64,000 nt of DNA from BACL27 sp947488385 (GTDB lineage: Bacteria; Actinomycetota; Acidimicrobiia; Acidimicrobiales; Ilumatobacteraceae): positions 1-64,000 of the forward strand of contig CAXNMJ010000004.1 of the NCBI GenBank assembly GCA_964203655.1, given 5' to 3'. Both the position numbers and the translations under genes were made by a program. The notes under the pieces are model-generated. The model was not told the origin of the DNA and did no database searches. It saw nothing but the letters and a program-made list of their open reading frames with translations. Position 1 is the first letter of the stretch. Each line of letters begins with the position of its first letter. Positions 34,711 to 43,481 of this stretch are shown one piece after another.

Positions 34711-36152
34711 AACGTAACCAGTAACTCGCCGGATTCATCTGGAAGTTTGCGCTCGAGTGAAACTATGAACCTCGCTCCACCGTTGCTATTTGTCTCAACC
34801 CATGCCTTGCCGCCAAGGGCGATTGCATGTTCTTGCACAATTGCGAGCCCAAGACCACTGCCCGTGCTGTTGCGTGAAGCCGTTCCGCGAGCAAATCGTT
34901 CAAAGATTCGTTCACGTTCGCTTTGCGCCACACCAGCACCACTATCTTCTACAACGATTCGCAATGAGGCTTGGTCACCTGTGACCATTAGCGCGGTTGC
35001 GCCACCCGCGTGATCGCGAGCGTTTTCAAGCAGGTTTAAAACAATACGTTCGATGCGGCGCTTGTCGAGAACTGTTTGGTCATCTGCATTAAGAGTTGTG
35101 GTGAATTCAACTTCGCTGAAGCCATGTCGTTGCGAGACTCGTTTCACCAAATCTGCCAAGTTGACAGTTTCGTTTTGAGATTGGCCAGCGCCTGCGTCAA
35201 GGCGTGAAAGTTCGAGTAGATCTAAAACGGTGCGATCAAATCTACGAACTTGACTAGAAATTATGTCGAACGCTTGTTGGTTGCGTTCGCTCAAGTCATC
35301 GCGGCGTGACTGCATCACTTCAACTGCCGCAGCCAGCGCCGTGACTGGTGATCGCAATTCATGACTCACATCGCTAGCGAAACGAGTTTCACGTTGAATG
35401 CGACTCTGTACCGCATCAACCATGTTGTTAAACGATTCAGCCAATCGTGCTAGCTCTGGGTCGCGTTCATCTTCAAGTCGAACATCAAGACCACCCGAAG
35501 CAATGTCGGTGGCGACAGATGCAACTCTGCGTAATGGTCGCAACACACTATTGCTGCTTGAAAATCCCAATAGACCACCAACAATTGTGATCAACAAAAT
35601 TCCGAGGATCAAAGTCGTGCGAATCGTGTTCAGAGTGCGCTCAACGTCAGTTAAAGGAAACGCTTCAAAGTAATGCGCCGAGATTGAATCGATAGAAATT
35701 CCGAGTGCTTCGTATGGTTGACCGTTAAATTCGAAGCGCTGTCGACCGTTTTTTCCGGCAAGGGTTGATGTCAAAAGATCAATTGGCAAATTTGATTGTG
35801 TAAAGCGCAATGGTTCTTGTGCGAAAAAAGTATCGTCTTGGCTCAGATGAAGAACTGCGTAGCCACCGCTTTCGCTACGAATATTGGTCACGATGTCGCC
35901 GGCGTCAGTACGGTTTGAGCCAATCAACGTCTGCAACAACTGAGCGTTATTGATCGCTTGGCTTGTCGCGACTTCAGATCTTTGATTGAGAAGGTAACTA
36001 CGAGTTGTCGCATATGTGACAACGCTCAACGAGACCGCAGCAGCAAGCGCACTGAGACTGAAATACAGAACCATTCGGCCACGTAGACCGCGAAGATTCT
36101 GCAAGTTCGCGCGAGCATTTGACAGCGAACGCAAAAACTGGTTTTGAATCAA
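34707..36152 (-). CDS. Sensor histidine kinase (MtrB-like)
   Basis: About 481 residues from a TTG at 36152 (start uncertain). It has transmembrane segments at about 28-50 and 178-198 with an extracytoplasmic domain between, then HAMP (SVLRPLRRV). The HisKA domain contains FASDVSHELRSPVTAL with the phosphorylated His. The ATPase domain has NLLENARDH (N box), VVEDSGAGV and GSGLGLAIV. It is coupled by ATGA to the LpqB-like lipoprotein and divergent from an OmpR-type regulator, its likely partner. Confidence 0.9.
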   Translation of the reverse strand: MIQNQFLRSLSNARANLQNLRGLRGRMVLYFSLSALAAAVSLSVVTYATTRSYLLNQRSEVATSQAINNAQLLQTLIGSNRTDAGDIVTNIRSESGGYAVLHLSQDDTFFAQEPLRFTQSNLPIDLLTSTLAGKNGRQRFEFNGQPYEALGISIDSISAHYFEAFPLTDVERTLNTIRTTLILGILLITIVGGLLGFSSSNSVLRPLRRVASVATDIASGGLDVRLEDERDPELARLAESFNNMVDAVQSRIQRETRFASDVSHELRSPVTALAAAVEVMQSRRDDLSERNQQAFDIISSQVRRFDRTVLDLLELSRLDAGAGQSQNETVNLADLVKRVSQRHGFSEVEFTTTLNADDQTVLDKRRIERIVLNLLENARDHAGGATALMVTGDQASLRIVVEDSGAGVAQSERERIFERFARGTASRNSTGSGLGLAIVQEHAIALGGKAWVETNSNGGARFIVSLERKLPDESGELLVTL

Positions 36153-36199
36153 TCGCAGGATGCTCGATCACACCTCAAGCATTGCGGGATTTTTGTCAA

Positions 36200-36244
36200 C
36201 CCCCACCGGCGGGGGTCAAAGGGGAGCATGACTTCCCGCCGGTG
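36200..36244. promoter_or_regulatory. GC-rich inverted repeats between kinase and regulator genes
   Basis: CACCGGCGGG (36204-36213) and CCCGCCGGTG (36235-36244) are perfect 10-base inverted repeats 21 bases apart. The left arm also forms its own hairpin, CCCCC-ACCGGC-GGGGG (36200-36215). The block is much richer in G+C than its surroundings. It could be an operator pair for the regulator or an RNA hairpin in the kinase leader. Confidence 0.45.
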
Positions 36245-36270
36245 TGACATCCCCATACTGCTTGGCGAAT

Positions 36271-36299
36271 TTGACAGAACTTGGATAAAAGTGTGCTAT
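36271..36299 (+). promoter_or_regulatory. Promoter of the response regulator gene
   Basis: A perfect -35 TTGACA (36271-36276) is followed after 17 bases by TGCTAT (36294-36299), a partial -10. A second candidate -10, CAGAAT (36326-36331), lies eight bases before the GTG at 36340. Confidence 0.4.
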
Positions 36300-36339
36300 T
36301 TCTGTAACAAAACAGTTCTTAGGGGCAGAATAGAGCACC

Positions 36340-37029
36340 GTGCAGACTTTGCTTTTTATCGAGGACGATCAAGACATTCGTGCTGCTTTGCGCTTGGCGC
36401 TTGAAGACGAAGGCTACAAAGTAGTTGAAGCCGCCGACGGTAACTCAGGTCTTGTCGCATTTGAATCCGAGTCGGTTGATTTGGTGTTGCTTGACCTACG
36501 ACTTCCAGACATGTCGGGTTTCGATGTTTGTCGCGAGTTGCGCAACAAGAGTCTCGTTCCGATCATCATGGTCACAGCGCAGACTGACACGCACGACTTG
36601 GTTGCAGGTCTCGAAGCAGGAGCCGACGACTATGTGACAAAGCCTGTCATTGCAAAAGAACTTGCAGCTCGAATTCGTGCAGCCTTACGACGCACAACTC
36701 TTTTGTCAGCTTCGGCGACCGAACTTGACCGCTTTGTTGTACGCGACATCGAGATGCGCAGCGACCAAGGGATTGTTTTAAAAGGTGGTGTTGAGCTTCC
36801 GCTAACTAAGACTGAATATCGACTGCTGCATATTTTTATGGAACACGCCAACAAGGTTTTGTCTCGAGATCAACTGCTTGAACTCGTGTGGGGTTATGAA
36901 TACTTGGGTGATAGCCGACTTGTGGATGCGCACATTCGCAGACTCAGAGTAAAAATTGAAGATTCGCCAGATGATCCAAAGATTATTGCGACAGTTCGCG
37001 GTATGGGTTATCGACTACTGACTGCGTAA
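36340..37029 (+). CDS. OmpR-family response regulator (MtrA-like)
   Basis: A 229-residue regulator: receiver domain with the acidic pair EDDQD near the start, phospho-acceptor Asp in LVLLDLRLPDMSG (about 51) and Lys in YVTKPV; then a winged-helix DNA-binding domain ending in IRRLRVKIE and TVRGMGYRL. GTG 36340 is the first codon. It lies divergent from the MtrB-like kinase instead of in one operon with it. Its last 22 bases overlap the convergent helicase gene. Confidence 0.9.
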   Translation: MQTLLFIEDDQDIRAALRLALEDEGYKVVEAADGNSGLVAFESESVDLVLLDLRLPDMSGFDVCRELRNKSLVPIIMVTAQTDTHDLVAGLEAGADDYVTKPVIAKELAARIRAALRRTTLLSASATELDRFVVRDIEMRSDQGIVLKGGVELPLTKTEYRLLHIFMEHANKVLSRDQLLELVWGYEYLGDSRLVDAHIRRLRVKIEDSPDDPKIIATVRGMGYRLLTA

Positions 37030-38915
37030 GTCAAAAATTCTTTTGCGCGCGCTAATTTGCTCGTGAACTCCATCGGCGGCAACATCTCAATAATCGTTTT
37101 GCCGTAACCCTTCGTCACGAGCCTCGGGTCGAGAACTGCAACTACACCGAGATCGGTTTGTGTGCGGATTAGTCGACCCGCCGCCTGTGCAAGTTTTGTC
37201 GCAGCAATCGGAATGTCGATAGCGGTGAACGCTGACTTTCCAAATGCATCTCGTCTTGCGCTCATCAGTGGGTCTGTTGGTACAGGAAATGGAAGTCGAT
37301 CAATGATCACGAGACTCAGAGTTTGGCCGGGCACATCAACGCCTTGAAAGAAGCTTTGCGTTGCAAATAGACACGTTGCTTCGCTTTCCGCAAATTTACG
37401 TAGCAGTTCCATTTTCGGCAGGTCATCTTGTTTGAGTATTTTAAATTCGAGTTTGTCTTCGAGCGCGCTGTATGCGGCATTGAGTCTGGCGTAGCTCGTG
37501 AATAGCGCCAAAGTTCGACCACCGGCTGCATTGATCAATTCTTCGATCTCGTTATGCACTGCTTTGTCGCGCATTCCTTGGGCGGGGTCGGGCAAGTGTG
37601 ATGCGCAGTAAAGAAGTGAATTGTTTTCGTAGTCGAACGGACTAGCGACATGACACGCATCAAAGCTTTCGGCTGGGAGGCCGATTCGTTGAGGCAAATT
37701 GGTTGGGATCGTTGCACTCGTCAAAATCGCAGTTCGTTGCGACCAGACCGCTTCGTGCAAAGTAGGGCCAATATTGAGAGGTCTCATTTCGAGTGAGCAA
37801 CGGTCGGGTGGGCCGGCGACGTAAGCAACATAACCACTGCGGTCGGTAAGCGCCAGATCTAAATCGTCGATGAAGCGCGTGCAAAGTGATTGAGCACGAA
37901 GCTTTCGTTGCTTGGCAGATTCATCATTGGTGGCGATAGTTCTCAGCGATTCAAGTGCTTCGCTGGCGCGACCTCGCACCTCGACGAGAGTTTCGCGAGA
38001 TTCTTCGTCTAACGGCAAAACGACTCGCTTATTGATAAACGGCACGATCGCATCACGTAGGCGCGCGGCACTTTTGGCAAAGCCACCCGACATTGCGTCG
38101 TCACGAATTATCGAGCGCATTGCCGAACCGATAGTTGTAATTCGACTTGGCGAAAGTGCAAGACCTGCCGAATCTGTGACGACATCTTCAAGTTCGTGGG
38201 CCTCATCAAAAATCACAACGTCGTGTTCGCCGATGATGGTGCCTTCTGTGACGATGTCGAGGGCGTAGAGCCAACCGTTAACAATTACGACATCAGCAGT
38301 CTGGCTTTCTGCACGAGCTCGCTCAGCAAAACAGCTTTCTCCTTGCGGACAACGTGATGCACCAGGGCATTCTTCGCTGGTGACACTTACCTTTGACCAC
38401 GCAGTGCGTTGTGGCTGCCAATCTAATTCGCCTTCGTCGCCCGTCTCAGTGATCTGCGACCACTCGATAAGTTTTTTGATATCCGACTTTGTTCGTGGCG
38501 AGACATCGTCAAGTTCAAGTCGAGATTGTTTTTGATCTGCAAGTTCAGCAATTCGCTGACGGCATAGATAGTTGCTGCGCCCCTTTAAAACGGTCCATGT
38601 GAGCGGACGCTCAAGTGTTGGGTTGAGTGCTGATGCCAATAGTGGTAGGTCATTTTGCGACAACTGATCTTGTAGAGCTTTTGTGACAGTTGAGACAACA
38701 ATTCGTCTGCCCGACACCACTGCGGGAACAAGATAGCCAAGAGTTTTGCCGGTGCCCGTGCCAGCTTGAACAATAAGGTGACGATTTTTGCGTAATGCAC
38801 GACCGACCAAAACCGCCATCTCATCTTGCCCTTGGCGCTCTTCGGCGTTTGAAAGTTCTGTCGTGACACGACGTAAGGCATCAAGAATTTCTTGATCGGC
38901 GAGATTGGCAGTCAT
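37008..38915 (-). CDS. DinG/XPD-family ATP-dependent DNA helicase
   Basis: A 635-residue superfamily 2 helicase. Motif I is AGTGTGKTLGYL (about 58) and motif II is DEAHELEDV. Between them CPGASRCPQGESCF supplies the cysteines expected for an iron-sulfur cluster. The C-terminal motifs include ATQSFFQGVDVPG and QAAGRLIRT. It probably unwinds forked or R-loop structures. It begins 17 bases downstream of uppS in the same direction, so both may share a transcript. Confidence 0.88.
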   Translation of the reverse strand: MTANLADQEILDALRRVTTELSNAEERQGQDEMAVLVGRALRKNRHLIVQAGTGTGKTLGYLVPAVVSGRRIVVSTVTKALQDQLSQNDLPLLASALNPTLERPLTWTVLKGRSNYLCRQRIAELADQKQSRLELDDVSPRTKSDIKKLIEWSQITETGDEGELDWQPQRTAWSKVSVTSEECPGASRCPQGESCFAERARAESQTADVVIVNGWLYALDIVTEGTIIGEHDVVIFDEAHELEDVVTDSAGLALSPSRITTIGSAMRSIIRDDAMSGGFAKSAARLRDAIVPFINKRVVLPLDEESRETLVEVRGRASEALESLRTIATNDESAKQRKLRAQSLCTRFIDDLDLALTDRSGYVAYVAGPPDRCSLEMRPLNIGPTLHEAVWSQRTAILTSATIPTNLPQRIGLPAESFDACHVASPFDYENNSLLYCASHLPDPAQGMRDKAVHNEIEELINAAGGRTLALFTSYARLNAAYSALEDKLEFKILKQDDLPKMELLRKFAESEATCLFATQSFFQGVDVPGQTLSLVIIDRLPFPVPTDPLMSARRDAFGKSAFTAIDIPIAATKLAQAAGRLIRTQTDLGVVAVLDPRLVTKGYGKTIIEMLPPMEFTSKLARAKEFLTYAVSSR

Positions 38916-38932
38916 TGAATCTTTGAAACTTC

Positions 38933-39601
38933 TTAGTTCTTCGTCAATGCGATTGCTGCATCGAGATCGACATCATCAAAATCGGGCCATGGTCGCTCGG
39001 TGAAATAAATATGTGCCGACTTGATTTGCCACAACAAGAAATTTGAGATGCGTGACTCACCAGAAGTTCGCACGAGCACATCAACAGGGGGCAAAGTTGA
39101 ATCGTAAAGTCGGGTTTGAAGATTTAGTGGGGTCAACTCTTGGCCGCTCCTGACAAGTTCGGTTGCGGCACGGGTCAGTTCGCTTCGTGAGCCGTAATCA
39201 AATGCAACCGTCAGCACCATGCCTGTATTGCCGGCAGTGTCTTCAATGGCTTTGCGAATTGCTCGCTGCACATATAAAGGAGTGCGAGAACCGGGCTCAT
39301 CAAACGGTCGACCAATCCAATTGACTCTGACGTTATTTTCGTTGAGCTCTTTGATTCGACCGAATAGTTTTTTGTGCAGGCCCAAGATATGTCGAACTTC
39401 AGCGCGAGGACGCACCCAATTTTCGGTTGAAAAACCGAACACCGTTAGATAGTCAACTTCGCGTTTGGATGCGGCTCGAACAATGTCTGCGAGTGACTCT
39501 TCGCCGGCCGTGTGGCCAGCAGTGCGCGGGAGACCGCGCTTTCGCGCCCATCTTCCATTGCCATCCATGATGCAGGCCACATGAAGGGGTTTGGAATTCA
39601 T
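38933..39601 (-). CDS. uppS: Undecaprenyl diphosphate synthase lacking the C-terminal RxG motif
   Basis: A 222-residue cis-prenyltransferase making the C55 lipid carrier. The catalytic block CIMDGNGRWA is present, then FGFSTENW, FDYGSRSEL, and VRTSGESRISNFLLWQ for pyrophosphate binding. Normal UppS ends about ten residues after the last helix with RERRFGG; here the chain stops at AIALTKN. All three frames beyond the stop were read to the next gene and none restores that ending, so this is not an indel effect. The missing part is present in the divergent Nus1-like neighbour. Confidence 0.88.
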   Translation of the reverse strand: MNSKPLHVACIMDGNGRWARKRGLPRTAGHTAGEESLADIVRAASKREVDYLTVFGFSTENWVRPRAEVRHILGLHKKLFGRIKELNENNVRVNWIGRPFDEPGSRTPLYVQRAIRKAIEDTAGNTGMVLTVAFDYGSRSELTRAATELVRSGQELTPLNLQTRLYDSTLPPVDVLVRTSGESRISNFLLWQIKSAHIYFTERPWPDFDDVDLDAAIALTKN

Positions 39602-39664
39602 TTAGTGAACGCTAACAACTCTGGGTTGGCTACTTGAGGTGTTTGAAAGTGAGAGAATAAGTGC

Positions 39665-40258
39665 ATGGTCAAGACAACGCGTGATGTGACTGGCGACTTG
39701 GCCCATGTCTTGGTGTGTGCGGGAACTGTCGCCGAGTGGCTTGAAACGACTCCTGATCAATGGAAGACGCAGATTGATGCTTTGGTTCGCTCAGTTAGCG
39801 GAGTTGGTGTTCGTTGGCTTTCGATTTATCCGTATTCGGGATCGTGTAGCGCACTTGATCGAACGACGATCTGCAATGCAATTCTTCAAACCTTTGGTGG
39901 GCAACGTGCAGGTGATCGTGTCTCTGTAGTAGCCGCGGATGGTTTGATTGTTGTCATTGACACCTGCGCCGACGGTCAAGAAAGATTTATCAATGCCGTT
40001 GCCCAACTAAGCAGTAGCCAAGGGATTGACGAAGCAAAGCTTGCTGCGACTTTGCTGTCTCCGGCGTCTGGTGAACCAGATTTGGTTTTAATTTTAGGTT
40101 CGCCGACACGTGTACCCGAATCTTTGATGTGGGAACTTGCATACAGTGAACTTGTATTTTTGAATGTTCCTTGGTTGAAGTGCGATGTCGAACACATTCA
40201 GATGGCGATCGGCGATTTTCAGCGTCGTGACCGTCGATTTGGTGGTGTCGACTCGTGA
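39665..40258 (+). CDS. Nus1/NgBR-like cis-prenyltransferase homologue (non-catalytic)
   Basis: A 197-residue protein whose C-terminal third aligns with UppS: PDLVLILGSPTRVPESLMW in place of PDLLIRTSGE-R-SNFLLW, then ELAYSELVFLNVPW, and an intact RRDRRFGGV ending with the RxG motif. The N-terminus keeps the fold pattern (VRWLSIYPYSG for the VTLYAFS strand) but has lost the catalytic MDGN block. This is the division of labour of eukaryotic NgBR/Nus1 with DHDDS. It is divergent from uppS (63 bases) and overlaps recO as GTGA, so it occupies a place where actinobacteria often have uppS itself. Confidence 0.75.
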   Translation: MVKTTRDVTGDLAHVLVCAGTVAEWLETTPDQWKTQIDALVRSVSGVGVRWLSIYPYSGSCSALDRTTICNAILQTFGGQRAGDRVSVVAADGLIVVIDTCADGQERFINAVAQLSSSQGIDEAKLAATLLSPASGEPDLVLILGSPTRVPESLMWELAYSELVFLNVPWLKCDVEHIQMAIGDFQRRDRRFGGVDS

Positions 40259-40980
40259 ATTTGTATCGCGATAAAGCAGTTGTGCTGCGCACATATGACA
40301 TGCGCGAAGCTGACCGAATCATCGTGATGATGACCGAAGAGCATGGCAAAGTTCGTGCGGTTGCAAATGGTGTACGAAAAATGTCTTCGCGCTTTGGTGC
40401 TCGACTCGAACCACTTAGCCATGTCGATATCTTGCTCAGCAAAGGTAAAGACTTAGATACCGTGAGCCAAGTCGAACTTGTAACTAGTGCCCGCGGTTTG
40501 TACAGCGACTTAGATCGTTTGACTCGGGGCTTGGCAATGCTCGAAGCAGTAGACCAACTCGGTATGGATGGCGAGCCCACTCAGCATCTCTACAAGATGC
40601 TCGTCGGAGCTTTGCATTGGCTTTCTGAGAATGACTCGACACTTGTACTTGCGGCTTTTTATTTCAAGCTTCTCGTGGTCGAAGGTGTTGGTGCACATGT
40701 CGACTCATGTGTGGGTTGTGGTGCACCGGGCGGCGAGTTGATTGCATTCGACTTGTTTCGCGGCGGGGGACAATGCCGTTCATGTCGCAGCGGCGTGACA
40801 GTTTCTGCTGAAGCGTTCACGATCATTCGCAACATCGTCGGTGGTCAGTTGAACCTTGCGCTTGCTATGCCTGAAAGTACCGCAACTCACGAGGTCTCAG
40901 ATTTGGCCACAAAATGTATGGAGCATCATCTTGAGCGACGACTCAAATCGGTGGCAGTTTTCGAGAGCCCCGAACGCTAA
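40255..40980 (+). CDS. recO: DNA repair protein RecO
   Basis: A 241-residue recombination mediator that loads RecA with RecR. The N-terminal OB fold begins YRDKAVVLRTYDMREADRI, and the zinc-binding cysteines appear as CVGCGAPGG and CRSCRSG (about 157-180). GTG 40255 overlaps the preceding Nus1-like gene by four bases, so both are co-translated. The gene order era ... recO ... glyS is common in actinobacteria. Confidence 0.93.
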   Translation: MNLYRDKAVVLRTYDMREADRIIVMMTEEHGKVRAVANGVRKMSSRFGARLEPLSHVDILLSKGKDLDTVSQVELVTSARGLYSDLDRLTRGLAMLEAVDQLGMDGEPTQHLYKMLVGALHWLSENDSTLVLAAFYFKLLVVEGVGAHVDSCVGCGAPGGELIAFDLFRGGGQCRSCRSGVTVSAEAFTIIRNIVGGQLNLALAMPESTATHEVSDLATKCMEHHLERRLKSVAVFESPER

Positions 40981-41030
40981 GAAAGTAATCCTGACCGTAA
41001 TTCATCAGCTGTTTGTAATAGTCTGAATAG

Positions 41031-42338
41031 GTGCCAGCGCAAGATTTAGACCAAATCGTCAACCTTTGTAAGCGTCGCGGATTCGTTTATCCGAGTGGCG
41101 AAATCTACGGTGGTTTCCGTTCGTCGTATGACTACGGCCCGCTTGGTTCGTTGATGTTGCGCAACGTTAAAGATGCGTGGGTTCGCACGATGGTTCAGCA
41201 ACGCGACGACGTCGTATTGATTGATGCAGCGATTCTCGGGGCACCCCAAGTTTTTGAAGCCAGTGGACACTTGAGCAACTTCAGCGATCCGCTTGTCGAC
41301 TGCACGGTCTGCAAGCGCCGATTTCGACAAGATCAACTCGATGATCGGGATTGTCCGCAATCTAAAAAAGGTTGCACCTTTACAGATGCACGCGCTTTTA
41401 ATCTGATGTTCAAGACGCATGCCGGCCCGGTCGAGGGTGAGGGTGCGACTGTTTATCTTCGCCCAGAAACTGCGCAAGGTATGTTCGTCAATTTCGCCAA
41501 CGTCTTGCAGACGAGTCGCAAGAAGCCGCCATTTGGAATTGCTCAAGTGGGTAAAAGTTTCAGAAATGAAATTACCCCCGGTAACTTTATTTTTCGCACG
41601 CGCGAGTTCGAACAGATGGAGCTCGAATTCTTCGTTCCACCAAGCGAAAGTGCGAAGTGGTACGACTACTGGTGCAAGTCGCGCATGCAGTGGTATATCG
41701 ACTTGGGCATCCCTGCCGACATGTTGAGGATTCGCGAGCACGCCAAAGATGAACTTTCGCATTATTCGGCTGGCACTAGCGACATTGAGTTTAAATTTCC
41801 ATGGGGTTGGGGAGAGCTTGAAGGTGTTGCCCAGCGCACCGATTATGACTTGAAGCAGCACGCCGAGCATTCGCGTCAGAAACTTGAATATTTTGATCAG
41901 ACAACTAACGAGCGTTATGTTCCATACGTTGTTGAGCCAGCCGCCGGAGCAAACCGCACGATGGCTGCGTTCTTATTGGCCGCATATGACGAAGATGTTG
42001 TGAATGATGAACCGCGAACTGTGTTGCGCTTGCACCCGCGCCTTGCTCCGTATCAGGTCGCAGTGTTGCCGTTGTCTAAGAAAGACACGCTGATGCCACT
42101 CGCCAAACAGATTCATGCAATGTTGGGTGCGCGTTACATGTGCGATTTTGACGAGACTCAGGCAATTGGTCGTCGTTATCGTCGTCAGGACGAAATCGGT
42201 ACGCCATATTGTGTAACAGTTGACTTTGATTCTTTGGAAGATAATTCAGTAACGATTCGCGAGCGTGACTCAACTGCTCAGAGTCGTGTCAAGATCGACT
42301 CGCTTGTCGCCGAACTATCACAAAGACTGGGCTACTAG
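41031..42338 (+). CDS. glyS: Glycyl-tRNA synthetase (dimeric type)
   Basis: A 435-residue class II synthetase of the alpha-2 type, in one chain. Motif 2 is FRNEITPGNF; YDYGPLGSLM and LRPETAQGMFVNF are family landmarks. A cysteine-bearing insert (CTVCKRRFRQDQL, CPQSKKGC) is present. TAGTCT (41019-41024) lies six bases before GTG 41031, a leaderless promoter, so it is transcribed independently of recO. Confidence 0.95.
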   Translation: MPAQDLDQIVNLCKRRGFVYPSGEIYGGFRSSYDYGPLGSLMLRNVKDAWVRTMVQQRDDVVLIDAAILGAPQVFEASGHLSNFSDPLVDCTVCKRRFRQDQLDDRDCPQSKKGCTFTDARAFNLMFKTHAGPVEGEGATVYLRPETAQGMFVNFANVLQTSRKKPPFGIAQVGKSFRNEITPGNFIFRTREFEQMELEFFVPPSESAKWYDYWCKSRMQWYIDLGIPADMLRIREHAKDELSHYSAGTSDIEFKFPWGWGELEGVAQRTDYDLKQHAEHSRQKLEYFDQTTNERYVPYVVEPAAGANRTMAAFLLAAYDEDVVNDEPRTVLRLHPRLAPYQVAVLPLSKKDTLMPLAKQIHAMLGARYMCDFDETQAIGRRYRRQDEIGTPYCVTVDFDSLEDNSVTIRERDSTAQSRVKIDSLVAELSQRLGY

Positions 42339-42398
42339 AGATAAACAATTTATTCAAAACAAAGTAAACAATGTAAGTGACACACAAGGGAGCAAATT

Positions 42399-42704
42399 AT
42401 GAGCAAAGTCGTAGTAGTAGTTAAGTTAAAAATTAAAGAAGGTCAGCGCGATGAGATGACTAAGGCTGTAATGCCTGGCATCGACACAGCTAAAGGCGAA
42501 AGTGGCACACAGTTTTATGTGTTTCATCACGACGCGGTAGATCCAAACACGGTTTGGTTTTACGAGCTTTACGCAGACCAAGACGCTACGAACTTGCATA
42601 TGGGTTCAGAGGCGTTCAAAGCCTGGTCAAAGTCGCTCATGCCGTTTATTGATGGAGCACCAGAGTTTTCATTTCTCACGCCGATCGGTGGCAAGGGGCT
42701 TTAG
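42399..42704 (+). CDS. Antibiotic biosynthesis monooxygenase (ABM)-like protein
   Basis: A 101-residue single-domain ferredoxin-like barrel: VVVVVKLKIKEGQRDEM, FYVFHHDAVDPNTVWFYELYAD and LHMGSEAFKAW match the ABM/YgiN fold. Such proteins can be small quinol or quinone monooxygenases or have unknown roles. A clear AGGGAG stands seven bases before the ATG, unlike the leaderless starts elsewhere. It is separated from trpC by three bases and may be the first gene of the trp run. Confidence 0.7.
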   Translation: MSKVVVVVKLKIKEGQRDEMTKAVMPGIDTAKGESGTQFYVFHHDAVDPNTVWFYELYADQDATNLHMGSEAFKAWSKSLMPFIDGAPEFSFLTPIGGKGL

Positions 42705-42707
42705 TTC

Positions 42708-43481
42708 TTGTATCTAGACAAGATTGTCGAGAAACATCGAGCAATCGCGCAGCAAGACACGCGAAGCACAAAAGATTTAGTCGCTCGTGCGGCAAACGTC
42801 GCACAACCAAGAGGGTTTATTGATCGAATCAGAACCGATTCGATCAACGCATTGGCAGTGATCACAGAAATCAAGCGACGGTCTCCATCGCGTGGTGCGC
42901 TAAATCAAGATTTAGATCCAACACAAATTGCACAGCAGTACGAACAGGGTGGTGCAAGTTGTCTGTCTGTTCTTACAGATTCAGAATTTTTTGGCGGCAG
43001 CACCGAAGACTTGCAGCAGGCGCGCAGCAATGTTGGATTGCCGGTTTTGCGAAAAGACTTTACGGTTTCGCTAAACGATATTTGCGATGCTCGAATAATG
43101 GGTGCTGATTGTGTGTTGCTGATTGTGGCGGCTCTAAGTGTCAAAGAGTTAACCGAGTTTAAGAAGTTGGCAGATGAACTATCGCTTGACACTCTTGTTG
43201 AAGTACACGATGAGCCAGAACTCGAGATTGCTCTGAACATTGGTGCATCAATGATTGGTGTTAATCAGCGCGATTTAAAAACTTTTGAAGTTGATCATCA
43301 ACGTGCAGTTCGTATGGCTGCACAAATGCCAACAAGCGTTGTTCGTGTTGCCGAATCAGGCGTAAGAACGCGAGCCGATGCTCAAAGTTTGCGCGATGCC
43401 GGCTACCACGCAATCTTGGTGGGCGAGTCGCTGGTTACTTCGAACAACATTGCAACAAGCGTGCGCGAATTGCGGGTCTAG
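42708..43481 (+). CDS. trpC: Indole-3-glycerol phosphate synthase (TrpC)
   Basis: A 257-residue TIM barrel. VITEIKRRSPSRG carries the catalytic Lys, then LSVLTDSEFFGGS, VLRKDFTVS with the second Lys, LVEVHDEPE, GVNQRDLKTF and VAESGVRT. The start is TTG 42708. trpF follows with no gap. No trpE, trpG or trpD is in the window, so early pathway genes are elsewhere. Confidence 0.92.
   Translation: MYLDKIVEKHRAIAQQDTRSTKDLVARAANVAQPRGFIDRIRTDSINALAVITEIKRRSPSRGALNQDLDPTQIAQQYEQGGASCLSVLTDSEFFGGSTEDLQQARSNVGLPVLRKDFTVSLNDICDARIMGADCVLLIVAALSVKELTEFKKLADELSLDTLVEVHDEPELEIALNIGASMIGVNQRDLKTFEVDHQRAVRMAAQMPTSVVRVAESGVRTRADAQSLRDAGYHAILVGESLVTSNNIATSVRELRV

Noticed and set aside
36144..36404. Small frame across the kinase/regulator gap
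   Set aside because: It crosses the promoter, the inverted repeat and the start of the regulator, and has no protein features.
38900..38932. Frameshift as explanation for the missing RxG motif of UppS
   Set aside because: All three frames between the stop and the helicase gene were read; none contains an RRFGG-like ending.
41046..41870. Long antisense frame opposite glyS
   Set aside because: A shadow of a strongly conserved gene, with no family features and no promoter.
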